A stretch of 64,000 nucleotides of DNA, taken from positions 2,046,001-2,110,000 of the forward strand of contig NZ_CP076853.1 of the NCBI RefSeq assembly GCF_018987265.1. The letters run 5' to 3'. The position numbers and the translations under genes were made by a program. Source of the stretch: Rhizobium sp. WYJ-E13 (GTDB lineage: Bacteria; Pseudomonadota; Alphaproteobacteria; Rhizobiales; Rhizobiaceae). Position 1 is the stretch's first letter. Every line of letters begins with the position of its first letter. Of the stretch, positions 24,757 through 32,877 are shown piece by piece. The notes beneath the pieces were generated by a model. That model made no database searches. It was not told where the DNA came from and saw only the letters and a list, made by a program, of their open reading frames with translations.

Positions 24757-25508
24757 CGGGCGACGGGCTCCGCGTGCAGATCGTAATACTGGCGCAGCCA
24801 CCGGACTGCGATGAAGGAGAAGATGGCAAGCCCGCCGAAGAGCACGGGCAGCGAGAGGTCTTCGCCCGGCCATGGCGTGCCGATGCCCTCGCCCACCCAG
24901 AAGATGCCGAAAGCCGTCAGCAGCAGCCCGACGATGAATTTCAGCGTATTTTCCGGCACTGAAGACAGCGGCTTGTGAACCGCCAGGCCGATGACGAGCA
25001 CGGCGATGCAGGCCACCAGCGCGCCGATGGCCGCATAGGGCAGCATGCCGGGCCGCGCACCTGTCGCGATGACGATGAATACCACTTCGATGCCTTCGAG
25101 CAGCACGGCCTTGAAGGCGGCCGTACCGGCCAGAAAATCGGCCCGCCGATCCGTCGACTGGCGGGCAAGCGCATCGGTTTCCGAGGCAAAGGCCTTCTCC
25201 TCGTCATGCAGCGCAATGAAGCCCGCGGCCCTGAGGATCGCTTTTCTCAGCCACCGCATGCCGAACAGGATCAGGAGCGTACCGATGACGAATTGCAGGA
25301 TGTCGATCGGGATGAGGCCGAGCAGAGGCCCGAAGACCAGCACCAGCACCGCAAGCAGGGACAGCGCCAGCCCCGCGCCGATAAAGGCCGACCGCCAGCT
25401 CCGTGTGACGCCGACCGCAAGGATGATGGTGAAGGCTTCCACGACCTCCACGAAGGAGCCGAGGAAGGAGGCCGTCATCGTCGAAGTAATGCTTGTGATC
25501 GTCGTCAT
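24753..25508 (-). CDS. Polytopic membrane protein (COG4280-like)
   Basis: A 251-residue protein with six to seven predicted helices. Two similar acidic segments (VEVVEAFTIILAVG and LLEGIEVVFIVIATG) suggest an internal duplication with membrane-embedded Glu residues, as in cation exchangers or metal transporters. The family is uncharacterised. GAGGTGACG directly before the ATG sets the start; the 57 upstream codons are not supported. It is in an operon with a 72-residue membrane protein. A transport role is inference. Confidence 0.75.
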   Translation of the reverse strand: MTTITSITSTMTASFLGSFVEVVEAFTIILAVGVTRSWRSAFIGAGLALSLLAVLVLVFGPLLGLIPIDILQFVIGTLLILFGMRWLRKAILRAAGFIALHDEEKAFASETDALARQSTDRRADFLAGTAAFKAVLLEGIEVVFIVIATGARPGMLPYAAIGALVACIAVLVIGLAVHKPLSSVPENTLKFIVGLLLTAFGIFWVGEGIGTPWPGEDLSLPVLFGGLAIFSFIAVRWLRQYYDLHAEPVAR

Positions 25509-25698
25509 CGTCACCTCGGTCTTCCGCAGTCGATCGGGACAGGCAGGCACCAGCAATGCTCCGACCGCGAAAAGAATGCCAGCGGAAACCCCGGCCTGTC
25601 CACTGCCCTCATTGGCCTGCGGAAGACGTGAGTTGCTTGGGAGGGATTGGCACCGGCTCCTATGGAGCGAGATCGCCATGCGGCATTATTCGCGCAGG

Positions 25699-26163
25699 CT
25701 AAGCATCCCGTGACAATGCGCTCAGCAAGTTGGCCAGTTGATCGCTTTGGGCGATGTCGAGCTTGTCGCCAAGATGACGCTTTATCGCGGGCGCATAGAC
25801 TTTCCACATTCTCGCCTGCATGGCGCGGCCGGCGTCGGTGATAACAACCCATCGGCCCCGCCCGTCCTCGGCATAGAGTTCGCGCACCACAAGTCCGCCC
25901 TTTTCCATCCGGTCGAGAAGGCGGGAAAGATTGTGTTGCGCAAGAAGCGTGCGCTGCTCGATCTCGTAAGGGCGCAATCGGCCGCCCTCAGTCCGCGAGA
26001 GTTCCAGAAGCACGTCATACCAGCCGAGCGGCGGGAGATCGGCGGCTTTGAGATCGTTTTCGATCGCCTCGAGAACCCTCTGCTGGGCGCGCATGAGCAG
26101 CACCCAGGCGCGCGTGGCGGAAGGAGACGGTTGAGCATCGTCGGGAGCGCAAGGATCATCCAT
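25699..26163 (-). CDS. MarR-family transcriptional regulator
   Basis: A 154-residue protein. The winged helix-turn-helix (LRPYEIEQRTLLAQHNLSRLLDRMEKGGLV) and wing (AEDGRGRWVVITDAG) sit between dimerisation helices, as in MarR/OhrR-type repressors. It carries a Cys near the N-terminus (C5) but none in the typical OhrR position. Its start codon lies inside an 18-bp palindrome, and an identical palindrome lies 45 bp away in front of doxX, so it very likely represses itself and the divergent doxX-gst pair. Ligands are often phenolics or electrophiles. Confidence 0.92.
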   Translation of the reverse strand: MDDPCAPDDAQPSPSATRAWVLLMRAQQRVLEAIENDLKAADLPPLGWYDVLLELSRTEGGRLRPYEIEQRTLLAQHNLSRLLDRMEKGGLVVRELYAEDGRGRWVVITDAGRAMQARMWKVYAPAIKRHLGDKLDIAQSDQLANLLSALSRDA

Positions 26164-26180
26164 AGATGCAATTACATCTA
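26163..26180. promoter_or_regulatory. MarR operator 1
   Basis: TAGATGCAATTACATCTA, near-perfect palindrome overlapping the first codon of the MarR gene. Identical to operator 2. Confidence 0.8.
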
Positions 26181-26207
26181 TATTGACGGGGCGCGCAAGG
26201 GCTTATA

Positions 26208-26225
26208 TAGATGCAATTACATCTA
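26208..26225. promoter_or_regulatory. MarR operator 2
   Basis: Second identical TAGATGCAATTACATCTA, 45 bp from the first and 20 bp upstream of the doxX start. Two exact copies in 65 bp are unlikely by chance. Confidence 0.8.
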
Positions 26226-26245
26226 CCTTATTAAGGACATCCTCG

Positions 26246-26653
26246 ATGAATCAGGAACGCATGACCGATTATGCCGTCACACTGCTGCGCGTGAGCCTCG
26301 GCGTGATGTATCTCGCCCATTCCATCGTGCTCAAGCTCTTCACATTCGGCCTTGCCGGCACGGCGGGCTATTTCGCTTCCATCGGCCTGCCGGGATGGCT
26401 GGCCTATCTGACATTTGCGGCCGAGGCCGTTGGTGGTGTGATGCTGGTGCTCGGCATCTATGCCCGCTGGGTTGCCCTCGCATTGATCCCTGCCCTGCTC
26501 GGCGCGATCATCTGGGCTCATTGGGGCAATGGCTGGGTGTTCAACGCGCCGAACGGCGGCTGGGAATATCCGTTCTATCTCATCGTGCTGTCGCTTGCCC
26601 AGTTCCTGCTTGGCGATGGTCGCCATGCGCTTCGTCCCGCCCCCGCGTTTTGA
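26246..26653 (+). CDS. DoxX family membrane protein
   Basis: A 135-residue inner-membrane protein with four helices (LLRVSLGVMYLAHS, YLTFAAEAVGGVMLVLG, WVALALIPALLGAIIW, YPFYLIVLSLAQFLLG) typical of DoxX/YphA proteins, which are linked to thiol and oxidative stress. AAGGA lies eight bases before the ATG at 26246. It is divergent from MarR and 10 bp before the GST gene, forming a small inducible operon for reactive compounds. Confidence 0.9.
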   Translation: MNQERMTDYAVTLLRVSLGVMYLAHSIVLKLFTFGLAGTAGYFASIGLPGWLAYLTFAAEAVGGVMLVLGIYARWVALALIPALLGAIIWAHWGNGWVFNAPNGGWEYPFYLIVLSLAQFLLGDGRHALRPAPAF

Positions 26654-26663
26654 GGTGCCAGTC

Positions 26664-27347
26664 ATGTCCGATGCACATCTGATCCTCGTCAGCCATCATC
26701 TCTGCCCCTATGTCCAGCGCGCCGCCATCGCCCTTGCGGAAAAGGGCGTGCCCTTCGAGCGCCGCTCTATCGATCTCTCGGCAAAGCCCGACTGGTTCCT
26801 GACCATCTCGCCGCTCGGCAAGGTGCCGCTGCTGCTCATCAACCAGGCGGATGGAACGCAGGCGGTGCTGTTCGAAAGCGCCGTGATCTGCGAATACCTG
26901 GAGGAAACCCAACCGGGATCGCCGCTCCATCCCGCCGATCCGCTGAAGCGGGCTCGGCACCGGGGATGGATGGAGTTCGGCTCATCGATCCTCTCGGACC
27001 TCTGGGGCTTCGAGACAGCCAGGGATGCCGCCGCCTACGAGGCCAAACGATCGGCCCTGATCGACAAATTCAGGCGCGTCGAGGCGGAACTCGGCGCGGG
27101 GCCATTTTTCGCCGGCGAGACGTTCAGTCTCGTCGATGCAGTCTTCGCGCCGATTTTCCGCTATTTCGACGTGTTCGACACGATCGCACCCACCGGAATA
27201 TTCGATGGGTTGTCCCGCACGGCCCAATGGCGCGCAGCATTGACCGAGCGCCGCAGCGTGCGCGAGGCGGTCGGCGACGACTATGGCGACCGCCTGCGGA
27301 CCTTCCTCAGGCAGCACGATGCCTGGCTTTTGAAACTATCGGCATGA
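26664..27347 (+). CDS. Glutathione S-transferase
   Basis: A 227-residue protein with a thioredoxin-like N-terminal domain (SHHLCPYVQRAAIALAEKGVPFE, cis-Pro in LGKVPLLLI, ESAVICEYLEE binding the glutathione gamma-Glu) and a helical C-terminal domain from about residue 95. The Cys in HLCPYVQR is near the N-terminal active-site position, as in omega/beta-like bacterial GSTs. GAGGTG lies before the ATG. It is co-transcribed with doxX under MarR control and probably detoxifies electrophiles. Confidence 0.92.
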   Translation: MSDAHLILVSHHLCPYVQRAAIALAEKGVPFERRSIDLSAKPDWFLTISPLGKVPLLLINQADGTQAVLFESAVICEYLEETQPGSPLHPADPLKRARHRGWMEFGSSILSDLWGFETARDAAAYEAKRSALIDKFRRVEAELGAGPFFAGETFSLVDAVFAPIFRYFDVFDTIAPTGIFDGLSRTAQWRAALTERRSVREAVGDDYGDRLRTFLRQHDAWLLKLSA

Positions 27348-27852
27348 TCCGAACCTGGAGCCCGCGGGCTCCCCGGACGTTCTACCGAATTCCGGAACTA
27401 TCCTCCCATTCAAACCTGTGTCGTCGCTGTTTTTCAAGAGTCCTCTCGGCTTGCGGACGCAAGCCGGCTGGATTCCTGTGACAAGCACAGGAATGAGGGA
27501 GGTTGGGGGGCCGCCCCTCTGTCCATCACACTCCAGGCATCATGGGAGTCTGCCCTGTGGCTCCCACCAAGACCTGTCCTGCCGCACAAAGCTCTCCTGT
27601 GGTACAGCCCCCCCTCCTCTCCTCATTCCCTCCTCGTGCCGGCGCGAGGGATGTCACAGGAATCCAGCAGCCGCGTGTCTCCCATTGGATGCCAGGAAAT
27701 ATCTGCGATTATGGAGCACATGCCGCGGCTGGAAGCGTTGCGAGCGAGACGGCACATCGGCGCAAGGCTGCTCTTGTGGACTTGCAGTCCGTTGCAATTG
27801 GCCCTCTCGCGACTAATTTTCATGGCGGAGAGACGATGAAGGAAAGCAGCGC
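27348..27852. other. Intergenic region filled by the dispersed repeat, 505 bp
   Basis: Mostly the inverted repeat pair at 27436-27683. The last 150 bp carry the promoter of the DUF2277 gene. No additional gene is supported. Confidence 0.5.
27436..27683. repeat. Dispersed palindromic repeat, second inverted pair
   Basis: Copy at 27436-27509 (AAGAGTCCTCTCGGCTTGCG to AATGAGGGAGGTTGGGG) matches 24397-24465. The opposing copy at 27621-27683 (CACAGGAATCCAGCAGCCGC) matches 24302-24344. Confidence 0.75.
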
Positions 27853-28119
27853 ATGTGCCGAAATATAAAACCCCTGTTCAATTTCGATCCGCCGGCGACG
27901 GACGAGGAAATCCATGATGCGGCGCTTCAATTCGTGCGCAAGCTGAGCGGAACCACCAGGCCGTCGAAACGCAATGAGGCCGCCTTCGAGACCGCCGTCT
28001 CGTCGATCGCGAGGTGCGCCCATGAATTGCTCAATTCGCTGGAGACGTCTCAACCACCTCGCGATCGCGAGGAAGTCGCTGCCAAGGCGCGGGCACGAAC
28101 GGCGGCCCGCTTCGCATAG
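27853..28119 (+). CDS. DUF2277 family protein
   Basis: An 88-residue protein beginning MCRNIKPLFNFDPPATDEEI, with LQFVRKLSGTTRPSKRNEAAF and a helical second half; this pattern is characteristic of DUF2277, a family common in alphaproteobacteria and actinobacteria. GGAAAG lies ahead of the ATG. The function is unknown. It is convergent with the LssY-C gene. Confidence 0.9.
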   Translation: MCRNIKPLFNFDPPATDEEIHDAALQFVRKLSGTTRPSKRNEAAFETAVSSIARCAHELLNSLETSQPPRDREEVAAKARARTAARFA

Positions 28120-28127
28120 GAAACGCC

Positions 28128-28838
28128 CTACGGCTGCTGGTTTCGAAGTACGCCGACGAGCGCCTTTCCGTCGGTGAAATAGGGATCGCCGCCCCCGTTG
28201 CGACCGTCCTTGGTCGCTCCGATGCCATCGATCTCATAGGTCGACAAAACTTGTCCGGCCTTGAGAAGATCGCCGATGACAAGGTCTCGCTCCGCATCGA
28301 CGTCAGGGCCGATATGATGCGTGATCTGACCGGTATCGTGGCTGAAGCCGACGCCCCGATCGAAGCTTGCCGAGCCCAGCCAGTGCGGGCGGTCATTCGG
28401 GCCGGTTTGTCCGGTCAGCCAGAAGCGGACATGGTTGCGTTCGTCGGCACTTCTGCCCACGGGCTTTTCGAAAGCCAGATCCTGTTTTCTGCCCTCGAAC
28501 AGCAGCGGGCTGACCGGCGCATCGAGATCAGGCCGATCGAGCACCACGCTCAGTCCGATATCGATCGATGTGCGCAGGGTGATCTTATCGGCAGCATCCC
28601 ACCCGGCAGCCGTAAAGGCCCGGATGACCTCCTCCTTCGAACCAACGAGACCGACATTGATCGGGTCGCCGGGAATCCCCTGCTCTGTCGTCGTCACCAT
28701 GTTGCCGACTTTGGCAACGCGATCGGCATCGTGAAAAATCCAGATCTCGGGAATGACGAAATAGGCAAGCAGCAAATAGATGAACAGCAGGACAGCCACT
28801 GTTCTCGTCGCCGCGCGGATCTTCGTGCGATGAAGCAT
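28128..28838 (-). CDS. LssY C-terminal domain protein, membrane-anchored
   Basis: A 236-residue protein with one N-terminal transmembrane helix (about 14-32, VAVLLFIYLLLAYFV) and a LssY_C-type domain (GDPINVGLVGSKEEVIRAFTAAGW, HVRFWLTG, SASFDRGVGFSHDTGQITHHI, DVDAERDLVIGDL). The domain is named after a Legionella secretion-region protein; its function is unknown. GGGGGGATTTCC precedes the ATG at 28838; earlier in-frame starts run into the neighbouring promoter. It is divergent from a two-component pair that may regulate it. Confidence 0.8.
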   Translation of the reverse strand: MLHRTKIRAATRTVAVLLFIYLLLAYFVIPEIWIFHDADRVAKVGNMVTTTEQGIPGDPINVGLVGSKEEVIRAFTAAGWDAADKITLRTSIDIGLSVVLDRPDLDAPVSPLLFEGRKQDLAFEKPVGRSADERNHVRFWLTGQTGPNDRPHWLGSASFDRGVGFSHDTGQITHHIGPDVDAERDLVIGDLLKAGQVLSTYEIDGIGATKDGRNGGGDPYFTDGKALVGVLRNQQP

Positions 28839-29025
28839 TGGAAATCCCCCCAGATTGCCAGGCAGGATCATACGCCGAACATGCGGCGGCGACATCCAGA
28901 ATTTGCAGTCGGCTTCGTAAGAACTCGAAAGTGGCGGACACAATTCCGCGCCAATTGTGCGACGTGACTTTTCCGGGCTCCGAGGAAAAGCGGGAATGCT
29001 CCAGAGATGAGGAGTTGGACCGGTC

Positions 29026-29703
29026 ATGCGCATTCTCGTCGTCGAGGACGATCAAAAAACGGCCGATTACGTCGCCCAGGGCATGAGCGAGGCAGGCCAT
29101 GTCTGCGATATCGTCGAGGACGGGCGCGATGCGCTGTTCCAGGCGAGCCACGAACAATATGATGTGCTCGTCGTCGACCGAATGCTGCCGGGCCTCGACG
29201 GCTTGTCGCTGATCAAGGCGGTGCGCGCGGCAGGGATCGGCACGCCGGCGATCTTCCTGACCTCCGTCAGCGGCGTCGACGACCGCGTCGAGGGGCTGGA
29301 GGCCGGCGGCGACGATTATCTCACCAAGCCCTTCGCCTTTTCCGAACTGCTCGCCCGCGTCCATGCGCTGGCACGGCGCCCGCCCGTGCAGGACCAGAAG
29401 ACGGTGCTGCGCGTTGCGGATCTCGAACTCGATCTGGTGCGTCGGCAGGTGACGCGCCAGGGCCAGGCGATCGAGTTGCAGCCGCGCGAATTCACCCTGC
29501 TCGAAGTGCTGATGCGCGACGAGGGCCGCGTGCTGACGCGCACCATGCTGCTCGAACGCGTCTGGGATTTCCATTTCGACCCGAAGACCAGCGTCGTCGA
29601 AACCCATATCAGCCGCCTGCGCGCCAAGATCGACCGGCCCTTCGACGTGCCGCTTGTCCATACCGTGCGCAATACAGGATATAGCCTGCATGCGCCGTGC
29701 TAA
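29026..29703 (+). CDS. OmpR-family response regulator
   Basis: A 225-residue protein. The receiver domain (1-120) has the acidic pair in VVEDD, phospho-Asp in VVDRMLPGLDG, and Lys in YLTKPF. The OmpR winged helix (about 128-222) contains LLEVLMRDEGRVLTRTMLLERVWDF and VVETHISRLRAKI. It starts at the first ATG after GAGGAG. The partner kinase is 99 bp downstream, after two palindromic repeats. It resembles the CusR/PetR-like group in sequence style; the regulon is unknown, with the divergent LssY-C gene as a candidate target. Confidence 0.92.
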   Translation: MRILVVEDDQKTADYVAQGMSEAGHVCDIVEDGRDALFQASHEQYDVLVVDRMLPGLDGLSLIKAVRAAGIGTPAIFLTSVSGVDDRVEGLEAGGDDYLTKPFAFSELLARVHALARRPPVQDQKTVLRVADLELDLVRRQVTRQGQAIELQPREFTLLEVLMRDEGRVLTRTMLLERVWDFHFDPKTSVVETHISRLRAKIDRPFDVPLVHTVRNTGYSLHAPC

Positions 29704-29704
29704 A

Positions 29705-29806
29705 GCATCGGACCAAAAAGTGCGAAGCGGTTTTTGGATAATCCGATGCTTCAAGCAAAAGCCATCGGACCGAACAGTGTATAGCGGTTTTCGGATAATC
29801 CGATGC
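29705..29806. repeat. Two tandem rhizobial palindromes between regulator and kinase genes
   Basis: GCATCGGACC...GGATAATCCGATGC (29705-29749) is followed by a related copy (29763-29806). The ATG of the downstream kinase lies inside the last arm (ccgATGc). Confidence 0.8.
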
Positions 29807-31176
29807 TGAAGAAAAAATGGAGACTATGGAGAAGCACGCCCTTCCGGCTGGCGCTCGCTTTCGGGCTGCTCTTCATCCTCGCCTTTCTGGTGGCTGATAT
29901 CATCACCTATCAGCTACTGAAACGCGACCTGGCGGAAGCGCTCGACGATTCCGTGCGCGATACCTATTCGGTCGTCGCCTCCACCTATTCCTCCGAGGAC
30001 GCGGAAGACTTCGTTGCCGGGGTGGCAACCTATGCCCGCCTCAACATCCCCGAAGACAGCATCTTCCTGCTGGTCGACGAAAAGGGCGAGCGGCTTGCCG
30101 GCAATGTTTCGCTGTTTACAGCAAAGGACGGCCTCTCGACCATTCACGCCGGCGATATCGGCCTGAAAGGCAATGACCGCATCCGCATCCAGGCGGGCAC
30201 GGTCAGCGGCAACCGGCTGATCGTCGGCGAGAGCTATTCCGACACCGACGATCTGGAACATGTCGCCTTTATGAGCTTCGTCTGGGCCTCCGGCGTCATC
30301 GTCATCCTCGCCTGCGGCGGCGGCGCCTTTTTCGCCGCCCGCGCCCAACGGCGGCTCGACGGCATCGAGCGCGCGATGAGCGACGTTTCGGCCGGCAATC
30401 TGACCCGGCGGATTCCGCTCGAAGGCAATGGCGACGATATCGATGTCGTCGCAGCCCAGATGAACGAGGCGCTGGACCGGCTGTCGGCCCTCGTCGAAGG
30501 CATGCGGCAGGTGAGCGCCGATATCGCCCACGACCTGAAGACGCCGCTCAACCGGCTGCGCATGACCATCGAGCAGGCAATGCAGCAGAGCGGGCGCGGC
30601 GTGGACATCCAGTCCTTCCTGCTCGATGCCCGCGCGGAGAGCGATCGCATCAATGCCACCTTCGAGGCGCTACTGCGCATCTCGCAGATCGAAGCCGGCG
30701 CCCGGAAGGCGCGGTTCCGGCCGGTCGACCTCGGGGACATCATGAGTTCGGTTGCGGAAATCTACGGCAGCGTCGCCGAGGACAATGGCCAGTCACTCGC
30801 CTTCGCCACCCGGCCGGCCTCCCCCTGCATGGTCAATGGCGACCGCGAACTCCTGACCCAGCTCTTCGTCAACCTGGTGGAAAATGCCATCACCCATTGC
30901 CCGCCGAAGACATCGATCACGCTCGGCCTTGAGGCCGGCGACGGCGGCTTTGCCGCCACCGTTGCCGATGACGGCCCCGGCATTCCCGAGGAAGAGCGCG
31001 ACCTGGTCTTCCGCCGCCTCTACCGCCTCGACAAGAGCCGCACGACGCCGGGCAGCGGCCTGGGCTTAAGCCTCGTCAAGGCGATCGCCGATCTGCACGG
31101 CGCTGAGATCACGCTCAAGGACCGGCATCCCGGCCTCGGCATCATCATCAGCTTTCCTGCCCAACCGCAGGCATAA
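29803..31176 (+). CDS. Sensor histidine kinase
   Basis: A 457-residue membrane kinase: TM1 (about 16-38), a periplasmic domain of about 115 residues, TM2 (about 155-178), HAMP (RRLDGIERAMSDVSAGNL), HisKA (SADIAHDLKTPLNRLR) and HATPase (NLVENAITHC, DDGPGIPEEE, GSGLGLSLV). It is the partner of the OmpR-type regulator before it. The only usable start, ATG at 29803, is created by the palindromic repeat, and no good ribosome-binding site is seen, so the repeat may limit translation. A degenerate duplicate of its 3' end lies at 31545-31632. Confidence 0.9.
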   Translation: MLKKKWRLWRSTPFRLALAFGLLFILAFLVADIITYQLLKRDLAEALDDSVRDTYSVVASTYSSEDAEDFVAGVATYARLNIPEDSIFLLVDEKGERLAGNVSLFTAKDGLSTIHAGDIGLKGNDRIRIQAGTVSGNRLIVGESYSDTDDLEHVAFMSFVWASGVIVILACGGGAFFAARAQRRLDGIERAMSDVSAGNLTRRIPLEGNGDDIDVVAAQMNEALDRLSALVEGMRQVSADIAHDLKTPLNRLRMTIEQAMQQSGRGVDIQSFLLDARAESDRINATFEALLRISQIEAGARKARFRPVDLGDIMSSVAEIYGSVAEDNGQSLAFATRPASPCMVNGDRELLTQLFVNLVENAITHCPPKTSITLGLEAGDGGFAATVADDGPGIPEEERDLVFRRLYRLDKSRTTPGSGLGLSLVKAIADLHGAEITLKDRHPGLGIIISFPAQPQA

Positions 31177-31251
31177 GGAGGCTCAGCACTAAGGACAAGC
31201 AATGAAAAGACGCTGGAGGTTGCCCGCCGATTGCAAACTCCAAAAGAACAG

Positions 31252-31277
31252 ACGGGCAGCCCCTCCGGGCCACCCGT
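31252..31277 (-). terminator. Terminator hairpin of the 57-residue gene
   Basis: On the minus strand, ACGGG...CCCGT with an inner GCCC/GGGC pairing, followed by CTGTTCTTTT, 20 bp after the stop at 31297. Confidence 0.5.
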
Positions 31278-31296
31278 TGTCCTGACCCGTTCTCGA

Positions 31297-31470
31297 TCAG
31301 TTGCCTGGCTTGTTCCTGATCGCTGCGTCTATCTGCCTCTTCACGGCATCCAGGTTGAAGGAGGCCGGATCCTGCATTGGCGGATAGTCGACCGCCGTGA
31401 GCGCGAGTTTGGCGACTTCCTGCTGAACACTCACGAAGCGCCAGAATTCGCGGGCAAAGAAGTCGTTCAT
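31297..31470 (-). CDS. Small hypothetical protein, 57 residues
   Basis: MNDFFAREFWRFVSVQQEVA begins a helical, mildly acidic protein ending AAIRNKPGN. GGAGG lies five bases before this ATG and a terminator-like hairpin follows the stop, so it is probably real although no family is recognised. It sits between the kinase gene and a degenerate copy of the kinase 3' end, so it may have arrived with that duplication. Longer frames upstream (to 31650) cross the duplicated kinase fragment and are not supported. Confidence 0.55.
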   Translation of the reverse strand: MNDFFAREFWRFVSVQQEVAKLALTAVDYPPMQDPASFNLDAVKRQIDAAIRNKPGN

Positions 31471-31544
31471 GTAGCCTCCACCGCACATCTTCGCCTTCGC
31501 CGCCAGATTGAAGGCCCTCGTCGATACACTCCGATGTGATAGGG

Positions 31545-31632
31545 ACCCCGGCCTCGGAATGATCATCAGCTTTCCCGCCCGACCGCAGACATAATGGCCC
31601 AACATCGGGGATAAGGAATGAAAAGACGCGGG
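31545..31632 (+). pseudogene. Duplicated 3' end of the histidine kinase gene
   Basis: CCCCGGCCTCGGAATGATCA to the stop region and the following AATGAAAAGACGC closely matches 31129-31213, the end of the kinase gene. The fragment keeps the final residues (ISFPA-PQ) but has no kinase domain in front of it. It is a remnant of a tandem duplication. Confidence 0.7.
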
Positions 31633-31690
31633 AAATTCCCCTCCAGGCAATGCCTGGAGCGCTGATGGAGAGGGAGGCGGGCACTGCCCT

Positions 31691-31765
31691 ACCCTCCCTC
31701 ACCTGTGCTCGGGCTTGTTCCGGGGATCATCACAGGAATCCAGCAGCCGCGCGTCCACGCCGCGG
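31691..31765. repeat. Dispersed repeat copy
   Basis: ACCCTCCCTCACCTGTGC ... CACAGGAATCCAGCAGCCGC, followed by a segment resembling the one after the 27621 copy (AGATGCCAGAAGATATCC). Confidence 0.6.
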
Positions 31766-32031
31766 AAGCCTCCTATCCTCCCGACAACCTCACAACCCCA
31801 TCAGATGCCAGAAGATATCCTCCCATTCCGAATTGTTCTCTTCGATGAGATTGAGCTTCGACTGTCGCGGCCATTTCTTGATCGTCTACTCGCGCGTGAT
31901 CGCCGCCGTCACGGATTGGCATCCATTGCGCTTGCCCAGAGGTGGCGCCCCATCCGACATATTTCCGGTACTGGGTAGCAATTGCCACCGAGGACCGCTT
32001 TCAGCCCTTTGCGGTGATCCGCTACGTGCGA

Positions 32032-32673
32032 TCAACTGAGACAGTTGAACGTTGCAGCCGCTTGTCCCGATGCTGACCCGATCCAGGAAGCAGCACATAC
32101 GGGTTTCTCGAACTCAGAGAAGACCGATAAATGGGTAATATGGCGGCAGACCGCATTTGCATCACCAGCATCGAAAAACTGATCGATTTGATCAGCCCGA
32201 GGAAGAGGAAACTCATAGGTCGCAATATACGCGAGCTGGCCGGGCTGAACTTCGACCGGCATGACCGATAAGCTGTCGGCGGTTACACTGCCAAGCCAAA
32301 GCCTGTTTTCCTCCAAGTCTACCAGACCACAAATTCGAGGCGTATCGTGCTGATCGAACTCGCGGTCCAGACCGACGAGGACGCTCACGATCGCATCTCG
32401 TGGGGTGTTGCCTGCCTTTAAACGCTCGTAAATCGGGCGTGTGTGGGTGCCGTTCCCTACAACGGCAAAACGAGAATTCCAAATGAGGCATTCGTAGGCG
32501 ATGTAAGGACTCTCAGATGTTGCATCTTCACTTCCGGCCTGTGCGACAATCCGTATGGTATCGCCGAGCTTTTCCGCATTTCTGTTGGGAAACGATCTGC
32601 TCGAAACCCGATACGCAGCGACCAGGTCCCCTTTTCGATCCCGACCTACCCCAACAATGCGACCGACATACAT
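32032..32673 (-). CDS. purO: IMP cyclohydrolase of the archaeal PurO type
   Basis: A 213-residue protein starting MYVGRIVGVGR, with YRVSSRSFPNR, SPYIAYECL, VVGNGTHTRPI, DTPRICGLVD and LAYIATYEF, all hallmark segments of PurO, which closes FAICAR to IMP in the last step of purine synthesis in archaea. Alphaproteobacteria normally use PurH, so this copy may be redundant, work on a related nucleotide, or be acquired. GGAGA lies upstream of the ATG at 32673; the 41 preceding codons look non-coding. The gene stands alone between the kinase-fragment region and a ClC gene. No other pur gene is in view. Confidence 0.8.
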   Translation of the reverse strand: MYVGRIVGVGRDRKGDLVAAYRVSSRSFPNRNAEKLGDTIRIVAQAGSEDATSESPYIAYECLIWNSRFAVVGNGTHTRPIYERLKAGNTPRDAIVSVLVGLDREFDQHDTPRICGLVDLEENRLWLGSVTADSLSVMPVEVQPGQLAYIATYEFPLPRADQIDQFFDAGDANAVCRHITHLSVFSEFEKPVCAASWIGSASGQAAATFNCLS

Positions 32674-32877
32674 TTCGATGATTCTCCGAACCAATATGAA
32701 CGCTAGCCATAGTACGCCCGAAGGCCGTGATCTCAATGCCCGCAGGGGGCAAAGCAGCCTTTCCAGACTGGTGGCAGTTGCTACCGGATTGAGCATATTT
32801 CCTGAATCAACAGATGATCTGCGGCATCGTTTGCGGTTATACCGGGCGGCCCCAAACCGCGTAACACAGAGTCCGCC

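Larger units (their letters stand above)
31471..32031. other. Intergenic stretch with a duplicated fragment and repeat, 561 bp
   Basis: Holds the duplicated kinase end (31545-31632) and a dispersed repeat copy (31691-31765). From 31770 to 32031 nothing convincing is seen. Confidence 0.45.
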
